64,000 bases of DNA from an uncultured Clostridia bacterium (GTDB lineage: Bacteria; Bacillota; Clostridia; Oscillospirales; Oscillospiraceae). This document shows positions 1 to 7,825 of the stretch, piece by piece. The stretch spans positions 1 to 64,000 of the forward strand of contig CAMZIO010000002.1 of NCBI GenBank assembly GCA_947307255.1, read 5' to 3'. Below the pieces are notes generated by a model. That model was not told where the DNA came from. It searched no databases and saw nothing but the letters and a program-made list of their open reading frames with translations. The position numbers and the translations under genes are program-made. Numbering within the stretch: position 1 is the stretch's first letter; every line of letters begins with the position of its first letter.

Positions 1-610
1 CGGCGCCGTTGCCGAATTGGGTCGGCAGGCAGATCCGGAGCGAGATCGTATCGCGGTGGACGGCGCGGCAGTGCATCTGCCGGAGCGGAAGCGCTATCTG
101 ATGCTCAATAAGCCGCGCGGCTACGTCTGTACGCTCAGCGACGAGCAGGGAAGGCCGACCGTGGCCGAGCTGGTCGAGGACTGCGGTGCGCGGGTTTTCC
201 CGGTGGGTCGGCTGGATCTGGATTCGGAGGGCCTGCTGCTGCTGACCAATGACGGCGAATGGATGCAGCGGATATTGCATCCGCGCTATGAAATCGACAA
301 GGTTTATCATGTTACAGTTGCCGGCGCTGTGGACAGCGCGGCGCAGGCGCTCGGCGCGCTGCGCGACCTCGACGGCGAGGAGATCCGCCCGGCGCAGGTG
401 CGTTTTTTGCGAAAGGGAACGGAGACGGCGGAGCTTTCCATCGTGATCCACGAGGGGAAAAACCGCCAGATCCGCCGCATGTGCGCACGGGTCGGGCTGC
501 ACGTCAAACGGCTGCGCCGTGTGCAGGAGCACACGGTAAAGCTCGGTACGCTTAAGCCGGGCGAATGGAGAGAGCTGCGTGCGGAGGAGATCCGCGCGTT
601 TGATCACTAA
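1..610 (+). CDS. rluB: Pseudouridine synthase, RluB/RsuA family (5' end outside window)
   Basis: Isomerises a uridine of ribosomal RNA to pseudouridine; the RluB/YpuL branch acts on 23S rRNA in the cytoplasm. The frame is open from base 2, and the residues before the tracked TTG at 17 read like the end of an S4 RNA-binding domain, so the true start lies left of the window. The catalytic-site signature GRLDLDSEGLLLLTNDG is present and carries the catalytic Asp. It is preceded by YLMLNKPRGY and followed by EGKNRQIRRM, all typical of the family. A gene for an RpiR-type regulator follows 15 bp downstream with its own ribosome-binding site. The exact target uridine cannot be told from sequence alone. 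Confidence 0.9.
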   Translation, partial: GAVAELGRQADPERDRIAVDGAAVHLPERKRYLMLNKPRGYVCTLSDEQGRPTVAELVEDCGARVFPVGRLDLDSEGLLLLTNDGEWMQRILHPRYEIDKVYHVTVAGAVDSAAQALGALRDLDGEEIRPAQVRFLRKGTETAELSIVIHEGKNRQIRRMCARVGLHVKRLRRVQEHTVKLGTLKPGEWRELRAEEIRAFDH

Positions 611-625
611 TTAAGGAGAACGAGC

Positions 626-1489
626 ATGGCAAAGAACATTTTACATACGATCGAAAAGAATATGAACAGCTTTTCCAAGGGCCAAAAGCTGATCGCACGA
701 TACATTCTCAGCAGCTATGATAAGGCTGCGTTTATGACGGCCAGCAAGCTGGGAAAAACGGTGCAGGTAAGCGAATCCACTGTGGTGCGCTTTGCCACGC
801 AGCTCGGCTATGACGGGTATCCGAGTATGCAGCGGGCCTTGCAGGAGATGATTCGCGGCAAGCTGACGTCTATCCAGCGCATCCAGGCGTCCGACGGGAC
901 GCTCTCCGGCTCTGACCTGCTGACGAACGTGCTGCAGCGGGACATGGAGAAGATTCGCATGGCGATCGACCAGACGGACGGAGCGGAATTCGAGCGTGTG
1001 GTGGAAACCGTCAATGCGGCAAAACGGATTTATATCATCGGGTTCCGTTCCTCGTCCTTCCTTGCCGGATATCTGAATTTCTATTTTCGCTTGATCTACG
1101 ACAATGTCATCCTGGTGCAGGGCGGCGCTGCGGGTACGTTTGACCAGCTCTTCCGCGTCGGCGCAGGCGACGTGGTGTTTGCCATCTGCTTTCCGCGCTA
1201 TTCAGAGCTGGCCATTAAGACGATCCAGTTTGCCAAGGATCGCGGCGCAACGATCATCGGCTTGACGGACAGCGAGATGTCTCCCGTTTACCATCTGTCC
1301 ACCTGCTCGCTGCTCGTGCGCAACGAGATGATCTCCTTCGTGGATTCTCTGGCTGCGCCGATGAGTATGCTCAACGCGCTGATTCTTGCAGCCGCCCGCA
1401 AGAAGGGGGCGGACGTTTCCGCCACGTTCTCGGAGCTGGAGCACGTTTGGGATCGCTTCGGCATTTTCGGGAAGGTAGAAGATGAATAA
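626..1489 (+). CDS. MurR/RpiR family transcriptional regulator (HTH + SIS)
   Basis: A probable cytoplasmic DNA-binding regulator that senses a phosphosugar. Residues ~1-77 fit the HTH_6 domain, with the helix-turn-helix around ASKLGKTVQVSESTVVRFATQLGY. Residues ~125-255 fit a SIS sugar-phosphate isomerase fold (KRIYIIGFRSSS, and VVFAICFPRYS). The length of 287 residues is normal for the family. AAGGAG lies a few bases before the ATG. The gene overlaps the next one by 8 bp, so the two are probably co-transcribed. No sugar-catabolic gene is adjacent, so the ligand and regulon cannot be inferred. Confidence 0.88.
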   Translation: MAKNILHTIEKNMNSFSKGQKLIARYILSSYDKAAFMTASKLGKTVQVSESTVVRFATQLGYDGYPSMQRALQEMIRGKLTSIQRIQASDGTLSGSDLLTNVLQRDMEKIRMAIDQTDGAEFERVVETVNAAKRIYIIGFRSSSFLAGYLNFYFRLIYDNVILVQGGAAGTFDQLFRVGAGDVVFAICFPRYSELAIKTIQFAKDRGATIIGLTDSEMSPVYHLSTCSLLVRNEMISFVDSLAAPMSMLNALILAAARKKGADVSATFSELEHVWDRFGIFGKVEDE

Positions 1490-2723
1490 GCAGGTGTTGG
1501 TGATCGGAGGCGGAGCCTCCGGAATGATGGCGGCGATTTGCGCAGCGCGCAAAGGCGTCGCCGTTACGCTGCTGGAGCCGAACGAGCGTCTGGGCAAAAA
1601 GCTCAACATCACCGGAAAGGGACGCTGTAACGTAACGAACGAGAGCGGCTGCGAGGAGCTTTTGGCAAACGTGCCACGCAACGCCCGCTTTTTGTACAGC
1701 GCCTTTTCCCGCTGGGACGGGCGCGATACGATGGCGTTTTTTGAATCGCTTGGCGTTGCGCTCAAGGTGGAGCGCGGTAAGCGCGTTTTCCCCGTGTCGG
1801 ATCGTTCGTTCGACGTCAGCAGCGCACTGGAACGGGAGCTGAGGCGGCTGCGCGTGTATTTGGTGCGCGACCGCGCCCGGGAGTTGTGCGTGCGCGACGG
1901 GCGGGTGTGCGGCGCGTTGGGAGAGAAAGACGCCTATGACGCGCAAGCGGTCATCGTCGCCACCGGCGGCGTGTCCTATCCCGCTACGGGCAGCACCGGA
2001 GACGGATACCGCCTGGCCGCCCAGGTGGGACATACGATTGTCGAGCCGCGCGGCTCGCTCGTTCCGATCGTGATCGACGACGCTTGCTGCGGCACCATGC
2101 AGGGACTGACGCTCAAGAACGTAACGATGACGGTCAAAAACCAGAAAAACACGGTGGTTTTTCAGGAGCTGGGCGAGCTGCTCTTCACCCATTTCGGCGT
2201 CAGCGGCCCGCTGGCGCTCTCTGCCAGCGCGCATCTGCGCGATTTTGAAAAGAATCGGTATCGGCTCAGTATTGATTTGAAAAGCGCGTTGGACGAGCAA
2301 AAGCTGGACGCGCGGTTGCTGCGCGATATGACGGAGCGCAGCAATCAGAACTACGCCAGCTTCCTTGGCGGGCTGGTCAACCGCAGCATGATCCCCGTTA
2401 TGATCGAAAAGACCGGCATTCCCGCCGATACGAAAGTACACTCCATTACGCGCGAGCAGCGCCGTGTGCTGCTGTATCTGCTCAAAAACTTTGAACTGCC
2501 GATTTCCGGCCTGCGCAGTGTGAGAGAGGCGATCATCACCGCCGGTGGCGTCAAGGTTTCTGAGATCAACCCCACTACGATGGCCTCCAAATGTGTAGAC
2601 GGCCTGTTTTTTGCCGGGGAAGTTATGGACGTGGACGCCTATACCGGCGGGTTCAACCTGCAGATTGCCTGGGCGACCGGAAAGGCAGCGGGAGAGGCAG
2701 CAGCTGCTGCACTGCTTGCATAA
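1482..2723 (+). CDS. NAD(P)/FAD-dependent oxidoreductase, BaiN/HI0933 family
   Basis: A cytoplasmic flavoprotein of the HI0933 family. The N-terminus carries the dinucleotide-binding GGGASGMMAA motif. The family signature TGKGRCNVTN follows at about residue 46, then VIVATGGVSYPATGSTGDGY near 165-185. The C-terminal motif GEVMDVDAYTGGFNLQIAW closes the FAD site. At 413 residues it is full length. Members are widely annotated as aminoacetone oxidase or as BaiN, a bile-acid-related enzyme of gut clostridia, but most have no proven substrate. It sits between a regulator and cmk, as in many Clostridia, which suggests a housekeeping role; the substrate is unknown. Confidence 0.85.
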   Translation: MNKQVLVIGGGASGMMAAICAARKGVAVTLLEPNERLGKKLNITGKGRCNVTNESGCEELLANVPRNARFLYSAFSRWDGRDTMAFFESLGVALKVERGKRVFPVSDRSFDVSSALERELRRLRVYLVRDRARELCVRDGRVCGALGEKDAYDAQAVIVATGGVSYPATGSTGDGYRLAAQVGHTIVEPRGSLVPIVIDDACCGTMQGLTLKNVTMTVKNQKNTVVFQELGELLFTHFGVSGPLALSASAHLRDFEKNRYRLSIDLKSALDEQKLDARLLRDMTERSNQNYASFLGGLVNRSMIPVMIEKTGIPADTKVHSITREQRRVLLYLLKNFELPISGLRSVREAIITAGGVKVSEINPTTMASKCVDGLFFAGEVMDVDAYTGGFNLQIAWATGKAAGEAAAAALLA

Positions 2724-2762
2724 TAAAGTAAAATTACTTTACAGATATTGAGAGGCGGAATT

Positions 2763-3440
2763 ATGAAAGAACATTATGCGATTGCAATTGACGGGCCTTC
2801 CGGCGCCGGGAAAAGCACGTTGGCAAAGGCGATCGCCGCGGAGCTGAAGATCACCTACGTAGACACCGGCGCGATTTATCGCACGATCGGTTACGTCGCC
2901 TGGCAGCGCGGGATCGCGCCGGAGGACGAGGCGGCCGTGCTGTCGCTTTTGCCGCAGCTGGAGATCGGCATAGCGCACGGCGGTGAGGACGGACTGCAGC
3001 ATATGCTGCTTGACGGGGAGGATATCACCGACCAGATTCGCCTGCCGCAGATTTCGATGTATGCCTCCGCCGTTTCAGCGATTCCCGGCGTGCGCGATTA
3101 TCTGCTGGAGACGCAGCGCACCTTTGCAAGACGGCAGAGCGTTATCATGGACGGACGCGACATCGGCACCGTCGTCCTGCCAGACGCTGATATCAAAATC
3201 TACTTAACGGCCTTGCCGGAGATCCGCGCGCAGCGCCGGTTTCTGGAGCTGGAGCAGCGCGGTACGCCAAAGCCCTTCGAGGAGGTGCTTGCCGAGATCA
3301 TCGAGCGGGATTACAACGATATGCACCGCGACGTCGCGCCGCTGCGCGCCGCTGAGGACGCTGTCGTGATCGACACCTCGGAGTTGGACTTCGAGCAGAG
3401 CAGGGAATTGCTGCTGAAAACGATCGAGGAGCGCCTATGA
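2763..3440 (+). CDS. cmk: Cytidylate kinase
   Basis: Phosphorylates CMP and dCMP to the diphosphates with ATP, in the pyrimidine salvage and lipid/nucleic-acid precursor pathway. The Walker A motif GPSGAGKST is at residues ~11-19, and the CMP-binding segment MDGRDIGTVVLPDAD is in the middle. The track starts at TTG 2748, but the GAGGCGG ribosome-binding site lies inside that extension, so ATG 2763 is chosen. This gives 225 residues, the usual length. The stop overlaps the plsC start (ATGA). The run cmk-plsC-ispH-rpsA is a common clostridial operon. Confidence 0.95.
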   Translation: MKEHYAIAIDGPSGAGKSTLAKAIAAELKITYVDTGAIYRTIGYVAWQRGIAPEDEAAVLSLLPQLEIGIAHGGEDGLQHMLLDGEDITDQIRLPQISMYASAVSAIPGVRDYLLETQRTFARRQSVIMDGRDIGTVVLPDADIKIYLTALPEIRAQRRFLELEQRGTPKPFEEVLAEIIERDYNDMHRDVAPLRAAEDAVVIDTSELDFEQSRELLLKTIEERL

Positions 3441-4033
3441 ATCGCTTTTATATGACGGTATGCACCGTGGCAGCGCCGGTGATTCATCTGCTTTTCCCCG
3501 TTACCGTCAGCGGGCTGGAAAATCTCCCCGGGGAGCAGGGCGTCGTGTTTTGTGCAAACCATGCCAGCGCGTGGGATCCGATCCTGCTGTGCCTTGCACT
3601 GCCGCGCCGGATGCCGATCCGCATTATGGCGAAAAAAGAATTGATGGAAAAGCCGTTGATCGGCTGGTTTCTGAAAAAGCTCGGCGCGTTCGGAGTGGAC
3701 CGCGGGCATTCCGATTTGAACGCGGTCAAAACCGCGATCCAGAGCGTCCGTAACGGTGGAAACCTGTTGGTGTTTCCGGAGGGGACGCGCGTGGAGCGTG
3801 CCGGGCAGGTGCGTGCCAAGGGCGGCGTGGTGATGATCGCCATGCGCACGGGCGCGGCGCTGCTTCCCGTATACGTCGGCGGGAAAAAACGGCTTTTTCA
3901 CAGAACGCATATCGTCTTTGGACAGCCTTATCACCCGGTAACGGCAACGCGCCACGGCACGGCGGAGGAATATCAGGCTTTTGCCGATGAAATCCTGCGC
4001 AGGGCCTACGCGCTGTCTGCGCAGGAGGAATAG
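3437..4033 (+). CDS. plsC: 1-acyl-sn-glycerol-3-phosphate acyltransferase (PlsC family)
   Basis: Adds the second acyl chain to lysophosphatidic acid at the membrane in phospholipid synthesis. The catalytic HX4D motif is visible in NHASAWDP (about residue 40). The substrate-binding FPEGTR motif is near residue 115. A hydrophobic N-terminal stretch (FYMTVCTVAAPVIHLLF) fits membrane attachment. At 198 residues it is typical of the short clostridial form. It overlaps cmk by 4 bp and ends just before the ispH-rpsA ribosome-binding site. Confidence 0.92.
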   Translation: MNRFYMTVCTVAAPVIHLLFPVTVSGLENLPGEQGVVFCANHASAWDPILLCLALPRRMPIRIMAKKELMEKPLIGWFLKKLGAFGVDRGHSDLNAVKTAIQSVRNGGNLLVFPEGTRVERAGQVRAKGGVVMIAMRTGAALLPVYVGGKKRLFHRTHIVFGQPYHPVTATRHGTAEEYQAFADEILRRAYALSAQEE

Positions 4034-4054
4034 GTGCGGCTTCGGAGGAAAACG

Positions 4055-6043
4055 ATGGAGGTAATACTTGCGAAAACTGCCGGCTTTTGTTACGGCGTGG
4101 AGCGCGCGGTTGCGCTGGCGGAAAAGACCGCACAGGTGTGCGGCGGCGTCATGCTCGGCAGCGTGATCCACAATGCCAACGTGATTGCACGGCTGGAGTC
4201 GTTTGGAATGCGCCGGGCGGAAAGTCCGGAGGAAGTCGGGCCGGGGGAGACGGTTTTGATCCGCTCGCATGGCGAGCGGCGGCAGACCATGGACGCCCTT
4301 GCCGAACGCGGCGCAGACGTCGTCAACGCGACCTGCCCCAACGTGCAGCGGATCCAGCGCCTGATCGCAGAGGCACAGCAGGAGGGGCGAAGCGTGGTGA
4401 TTATCGGCGAAGCGCGGCATCCGGAGGTCATCGGACTTTCCAGCTGGTGCGGTGAGGCGGTGGTGCTGGAAACGGAGGAGCAGACGCGGAAATGGCTGGC
4501 TGAGGATCTGATAGGATCGGATAGACCGCTGCTCGTAGTGTCTCAGACGACCTGTATCCGTGCCTTGTGGGAAAAATGCGTAGAAATTATAAAAAAAGAG
4601 TGTACAAATCTAAAAGTTCATGATACAATATGCAACGCTACGCAGAAACGGCAGGAAGAGGCGGCAAAAATTGCCGCCAAAGCCGACGTGATGGTAGTGG
4701 TAGGGGACCGCAAAAGCGCAAACACCAGGCATTTGACAGAGATTTGCAAAGAGGCCTGCCCGCGGGTGATCCAGATCGAAGCCGCGGACGAGCTCTCGCC
4801 GGATATCTTCTTGGGATGCTCTCTTGCGGGTCTTACCGCCGGCGCGTCAACGCCTGCGAGCATCATTAAGGAGGTATATACAACCATGACGGAAGAAATC
4901 AAAACCACGGAAGGAACGGAGTCCTTCGAAGAACTGCTCGAAAAATCTTTCAAGACTTTAAATACAGGAGATAAGGTAACCGGCGTCGTTACGGCGATCG
5001 GCGCAACTGAGATTCAGGTTGATCTGGGCTGCAAGCAGGCCGGTTACATTCCTGTGTCTGAGCTGAGCAACGACCCCGACGCAAAGGTCGAGGATATCGT
5101 CCACGTTGGCGACGAGATCGAGACCTACATTGTCCGCGTCAACGACGTGGAAGGTTACGCAACCCTTTCCAAGAAGCGCCTCGACGCGGTGAAGGTTTGG
5201 GAGAATATCGAAGAAGCCGTTGAGAACAAGACCGTTCTTGAGGGCGTGGTCACGGAAGAGAACAAGGGCGGTATCGTCGTTTCCGTCAAGGGTGTTCGCG
5301 TTTTCGTTCCCGCTTCCCAGAGTGGTCAGCCGCGTGATGCGGATCTGAGCGCTATGCTCAAGCAGAAGGTTCAGTTGCGCGTAACCGAGGTCAACCGTGC
5401 CCGCCGCCGCGTGGTCGGTTCGATCAAGTCCGTGCTCAACGAGGCGCGCCAGGCCGCCCAGGCGGAGATCTGGAACAACATCGAGGTTGGCAAGCACTAC
5501 ACCGGCACGGTCAAGTCCATGACCTCTTACGGCGTGTTTGTGGACATTGGCGGCGTGGACGGCATGGTCCACATCTCCGAGCTCTCCTGGAGCCGCATCA
5601 AGAATCCTGCCGAGGTCGTCTCTGTCGGCGACACGCTGGATGTCTACGTCATCTCCTTCGATCCCGAGAAGCGTAAGATCTCCCTCGGCGTTAAGGACCG
5701 CACCCAGAACCCTTGGGATGTGTTCATGAACACCTATAAGGTCGGCGACGTTGCCAATGTCCGCATCGTCAAGCTGATGACCTTCGGCGCTTTTGCTGAG
5801 GTCGTTCCCGGTGTGGACGGTCTGATCCACATCTCCCAGATCGCGGATCGCCGCATCGACAAGCCCTCCGACGTGCTGTCCGAAGGCCAGATGGTCGACG
5901 CCAAGATCACCGCTGTGGACGAGGAAAAGAAGAAGATTTCTCTGAGCATCCGCGCGCTGCTCGCTCCCGCCGCGCAGGAAGAGGCGGTTGAAGAGGCGGT
6001 CGAAGAAGCGGCTGAACCCGCAGAGGCTGCCGACGCTGAGTAA
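4055..6043 (+). CDS. ispH-rpsA: Fused IspH (HMBPP reductase) and ribosomal protein S1
   Basis: One frame encodes two proteins. Residues 1-~277 are IspH, which reduces HMBPP to IPP and DMAPP in the last step of the MEP pathway. Its three iron-sulfur cysteines are seen in AGFCYGVE, NATCPNVQ and DTICNATQ. Residues ~278-662 are ribosomal protein S1 with four S1 RNA-binding repeats beginning near GDKVTG, VLEGVV, GKHYTGTV and GDVANVRI, and an acidic C-terminal tail rich in EEA. ATG 4055 is preferred over GTG 4034 because TTCGGAGG sits just before it. Such fusions are known in clostridia. A perfect AAGGAGG occurs exactly at the domain boundary, so S1 may also be made alone. ispD and ispF of the same pathway lie about 9 kb downstream. 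Confidence 0.93.
   Translation: MEVILAKTAGFCYGVERAVALAEKTAQVCGGVMLGSVIHNANVIARLESFGMRRAESPEEVGPGETVLIRSHGERRQTMDALAERGADVVNATCPNVQRIQRLIAEAQQEGRSVVIIGEARHPEVIGLSSWCGEAVVLETEEQTRKWLAEDLIGSDRPLLVVSQTTCIRALWEKCVEIIKKECTNLKVHDTICNATQKRQEEAAKIAAKADVMVVVGDRKSANTRHLTEICKEACPRVIQIEAADELSPDIFLGCSLAGLTAGASTPASIIKEVYTTMTEEIKTTEGTESFEELLEKSFKTLNTGDKVTGVVTAIGATEIQVDLGCKQAGYIPVSELSNDPDAKVEDIVHVGDEIETYIVRVNDVEGYATLSKKRLDAVKVWENIEEAVENKTVLEGVVTEENKGGIVVSVKGVRVFVPASQSGQPRDADLSAMLKQKVQLRVTEVNRARRRVVGSIKSVLNEARQAAQAEIWNNIEVGKHYTGTVKSMTSYGVFVDIGGVDGMVHISELSWSRIKNPAEVVSVGDTLDVYVISFDPEKRKISLGVKDRTQNPWDVFMNTYKVGDVANVRIVKLMTFGAFAEVVPGVDGLIHISQIADRRIDKPSDVLSEGQMVDAKITAVDEEKKKISLSIRALLAPAAQEEAVEEAVEEAAEPAEAADAE
4868..4888 (+). 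promoter_or_regulatory. Internal Shine-Dalgarno and ATG at the IspH/S1 boundary
   Basis: AAGGAGG (4868-4874) is followed 11 bases later by an in-frame ATG (4886). The ATG is the first residue of the S1 half (MTEEIKTT). The spacing is slightly long but usable. This is seen directly; independent translation of S1 from here is inference. Confidence 0.55.
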
Positions 6044-6054
6044 AAGTTTAAAAA

Positions 6055-6098
6055 GCAAAACGCAGGCGTGGCCATTCGGCCACGCCTGCGTTTTGCTT
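6055..6098 (+). terminator. Rho-independent terminator after ispH-rpsA
   Basis: A perfect stem of about 19 bp (GCAAAACGCAGGCGTGGCC and its complement) around a four-base loop, followed by a T-rich run (CTTTCTTTTT). It lies 11 bp after the rpsA stop and separates the housekeeping operon from the bacteriocin island. Confidence 0.93.
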
Positions 6099-6152
6099 TC
6101 TTTTTCTGCATTTCGCGCCCGGTCCACAGCTTCGCGGCAGATCTATTGAAAG

Positions 6153-6236
6153 TCATCTGTTATCACAAGTAAGTTATGCACAACAAGGTGTTGACAAGCC
6201 ACTGGAAGTTTGTGCAAAATATGTGATGACAGATGA
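6153..6236 (+). promoter_or_regulatory. Nested inverted repeat upstream of the cassette promoter
   Basis: TCATCTGTTATCACA (6153-6167) pairs with TGTGATGACAGATGA (6222-6236) with one mismatch in 15. Inside it, TGCACAA (6177-6183) pairs with TTGTGCA (6210-6216). The same structure recurs in all four blocks, ~70 bp upstream of the -35 box. It could be a regulator-binding palindrome or a structured element. Its function is not known. Confidence 0.6.
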
Positions 6237-6304
6237 AAGCCGAGTGAGGCGTGGTGGATGCTGGAATAATCAACGCAAAAAAGTATCAGGCGCAAAAGTT
6301 TGGG

Positions 6305-6333
6305 TCGACACGAACGGCTGCGCATGATATAAT
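6305..6333 (+). promoter_or_regulatory. Sigma-A type promoter of cassette 1
   Basis: TCGACA, a 17-bp spacer, then TATAAT with an upstream TG that makes an extended -10. The start codon lies 28 bp further on. Copies with the same boxes are at 7407-7435 and 8777-8805. In cassette 4 (10351-10379) the -10 is changed to TAAAAT. Confidence 0.85.
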
Positions 6334-6360
6334 ATTACATAAGAAAGGAAAGAGAAAATC

Positions 6361-6630
6361 ATGGAAATGGCGTTGAACATGGGCACGTTTGAGGCACTCG
6401 ACAACAGCGAGTTGTTCGCCGTGGACGGCGGCCGACCTGCGGCACAGTGGATTGAAGGCGCTTGTGCTGTTACTGGCTTGATCGTTGGGGGTGTTGCAGG
6501 TTATGTGGTTGGTAATGCAGCTGGTGCTTATGCTGGAGCAAAATGGGGCAGAGTCATTGGCTTCGCGGCTGGAACAGCGGTGACTATTGTCGTTTCAAAG
6601 GTAATTCGAAACATCTACTATGGAGATTGA
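6361..6630 (+). CDS. Double-glycine leader bacteriocin-like precursor, cassette 1
   Basis: An 89-residue precursor. The 24-residue leader MEMALNMGTFEALD...VDGG has the conserved hydrophobic pattern and terminal GG recognised by C39 peptidase-transporters. The ~65-residue core is strongly hydrophobic with many GxxxG-type motifs (LIVGGVAGYVVGN, GAYAGAKWG), as in pore-forming class II bacteriocins, especially class IIb peptides. GAAAGGAAAG precedes the ATG. The gene is followed 23 bp later by a small membrane protein that is a likely immunity gene. Activity and target are unknown; a peptide pheromone is less likely given the size. Confidence 0.8.
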   Translation: MEMALNMGTFEALDNSELFAVDGGRPAAQWIEGACAVTGLIVGGVAGYVVGNAAGAYAGAKWGRVIGFAAGTAVTIVVSKVIRNIYYGD

Positions 6631-6653
6631 TTGACGGAACGAGGAGGGTTTTG

Positions 6654-6947
6654 ATGTCTTTGCGCAATTTTCTAATTTCACTGGGAACAGGTACCCTTTT
6701 ATCAGTTTTTTTTGCATTTTTTGAAACACGCACAAATATGAAGCGAAAAATACTGGATAAGTTGGGCCGGGGTTGGTCTTCTGTTGTATACCTTTTGCTT
6801 GTGGTTGGGCTTGTAGTGGTCTGTGTTGACCACTTTGGCGAAGACATACTAAACAATCCTGTGGTATATGGAATACTTTGTGCAGTTGCTTTTTATGCTG
6901 TGCCAAGATCATTTGACCAAAAGAGTAAGGAGAATAGATATGAGTGA
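6654..6947 (+). CDS. Small membrane protein, putative immunity protein of cassette 1
   Basis: The track starts at 6543, inside the bacteriocin gene in another frame. ATG 6654 is chosen because GAGGAGGG lies 6 bases before it. The 97-residue product has about three hydrophobic segments (near residues 5-22, 44-60 and 70-83) and a charged C-terminus. I recognise no family. Its place directly after a class II-like precursor, and the equivalent placement of other membrane genes in the sister cassettes, suggest self-immunity. The base composition is visibly more AT-rich than the flanking housekeeping genes, consistent with transfer. Just downstream, a frameshifted hydrophobic stretch (6940-7046) may be the remnant of another very small gene. 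Confidence 0.65.
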   Translation: MSLRNFLISLGTGTLLSVFFAFFETRTNMKRKILDKLGRGWSSVVYLLLVVGLVVVCVDHFGEDILNNPVVYGILCAVAFYAVPRSFDQKSKENRYE

Positions 6948-7028
6948 TAAAACTTTTTGCAATTTAAGCGATGGTTAGTTGGGCCTTGTGCTGCGCTGCT
7001 ATTGGTGGACTTTTTTGAGATAAGAAAA

Positions 7029-7062
7029 GCAAATACGAGTGGATAATTCCGCTCGTATTTGC
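7029..7062 (+). promoter_or_regulatory. Hairpin before the transporter fossil of cassette 1
   Basis: GCAAATACGAG and CTCGTATTTGC form an 11-bp perfect stem extended by a G-T pair and two GC pairs around a short loop. No T-run follows, so it looks more like an RNA processing or stability hairpin than a full terminator. Confidence 0.55.
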
Positions 7063-7076
7063 AACTAAGATGGAAC

Positions 7077-7152
7077 ATGAAATACTACTGCATCAAGCAT
7101 CATAACGGATTGCTGGGCGGCGTGCCTTGCCACCGTGTCCAAACAGTACGGG
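7077..7152 (+). pseudogene. Fossil of the C39 transporter start, copy 1
   Basis: About 75 bp match the first 27 codons of the transporter gene at 11423, including the start ATGAAATACTACTGCATCAA and the catalytic-Cys region. A short deletion shifts the frame. Homology stops abruptly after CAGTACGGG, the same point as in copies 2 and 3, and continues into AGCTTTCTATATAG and the terminator. Confidence 0.85.
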
Positions 7153-7183
7153 AGCTTTCTATATAGATAAATAGATAAATAGA

Positions 7184-7225
7184 GAACGACGAGGGCCGTT
7201 ACGGCTCCCGTCGTTCTGCTTTTTT
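7184..7225 (+). terminator. Terminator of cassette 1
   Basis: GAACGACGAGGGCCG and CGGCTCCCGTCGTTC form a ~15-bp stem with a TTA loop, then TGCTTTTTT. Near-identical copies end cassettes 2 and 3, so each mini-operon is closed separately. Confidence 0.88.
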
Positions 7226-7534
7226 CCACAGCTTCGCGGCAGATCTATTGAAAGTTATCTGTTATCACAAGTAAGTTATGCACAACAAGGCGTTGACAAG
7301 CCACTGGAAGTTTGTGCAAAATATGTGATGACAGATGAAAGCCGAGTGAGGCGTGGTGGATGCTGGAATAATCAACGCAAAAAAGTATCAGGCGCAAAAG
7401 TTTGGGTCGACACGAACGGCTGCGCATGATATAATATTACATAAGAAAGGAAAGAGAAAATCATGGAAATGGCGTTGAACATGGGCACGTTTGAGGCACT
7501 CGACTATCGGGAAATGATGAATGTGGAAGGCGGC
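7226..7534 (+). repeat. Constant block, copy 2
   Basis: Same block as 6124-6432 with only a few base changes up to the FEALD codons of the leader. The remaining leader codons before GG differ (YREMMNVEGG). It contains the nested inverted repeat and a promoter at 7407-7435 (TCGACA, 17 bp, TATAAT). Confidence 0.92.
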
Positions 7535-7681
7535 GGTCCGTTCGGCTGGATGCTGGCAGGCTTTGCCGTTGACGGTGTAGTAAAGGCTGCAACAGGTCGA
7601 TATGTGGGTGAATGGTTTGCCTATGCCATTGAAGAGACCCCTCCAAAAACTCCGCCTATTAAGAATTATCGTCATCGCTGA
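7463..7681 (+). CDS. Double-glycine leader bacteriocin-like precursor, cassette 2
   Basis: A 72-residue precursor with a 24-residue leader ending MMNVEGG. The first 14 residues are those of cassette 1, the rest of the leader and the whole core differ. The core begins GPFGWMLAGFAVDG, is amphipathic, and ends in a proline- and basic-rich tail (TPPIKNYRHR). A similar FxVD pattern occurs in cassette 3, so those two cores may be distant relatives. A strong hairpin and then a metalloprotease-like gene follow. No known bacteriocin was recognised by eye. Confidence 0.75.
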   Translation: MEMALNMGTFEALDYREMMNVEGGGPFGWMLAGFAVDGVVKAATGRYVGEWFAYAIEETPPKTPPIKNYRHR

Positions 7682-7740
7682 TAGTTGACATTGTCGAGAA
7701 TTATAATTTTTTTGTAAGGGAAAACATTTTAAAAGGAACT

Positions 7741-7772
7741 ATCATGGGCGGCAATTATTTGCCGCCCATGAT
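7741..7772 (+). promoter_or_regulatory. Hairpin between precursor and immunity gene, cassette 2
   Basis: ATCATGGGCGGCAA and TTGCCGCCCATGAT form a perfect 14-bp stem with a TTAT loop. The same stem recurs in cassette 3. It is followed by A-rich, not T-rich, sequence, so it is probably an mRNA processing or attenuation element rather than a simple terminator. Confidence 0.7.
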
Positions 7773-7825
7773 AAAAAACAGGAAAATCCCATGCTTTTAT
7801 CGTCTTTTTATGTTTGAGGTGTTCT

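Larger units (their letters stand above)
6124..6432 (+). repeat. Constant block, copy 1: promoter region plus double-glycine leader
   Basis: First of four near-identical blocks starting at CCACAGCTTCGCGG. It contains the nested inverted repeat, the promoter, the ribosome-binding site and the coding region for the 24-residue leader that ends in GG. Copies 1 and 4 stay alike up to the GG codons; copies 2 and 3 diverge a few codons earlier, after FEALD. It fills most of the gene-free stretch 6099-6360. Confidence 0.92.

Noticed and set aside
4958-6127. 389-residue minus-strand ORF opposite rpsA
   Set aside because: Antisense to the conserved S1 repeats, with no signals of its own.
6143-6325. 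A 60-residue minus-strand ORF repeated at 6143, 7245, 8615 and 10189
   Set aside because: It is the complement of the repeated promoter block. Its recurrence is explained by the DNA duplication; no ribosome-binding site or family was seen.
6940-7046. A separate small hydrophobic peptide gene after the cassette 1 immunity gene
   Set aside because: ATG 6940 gives only 12 codons before a stop; a hydrophobic continuation exists only in another frame (6963-7046). A decayed gene is possible but not supported enough to list.
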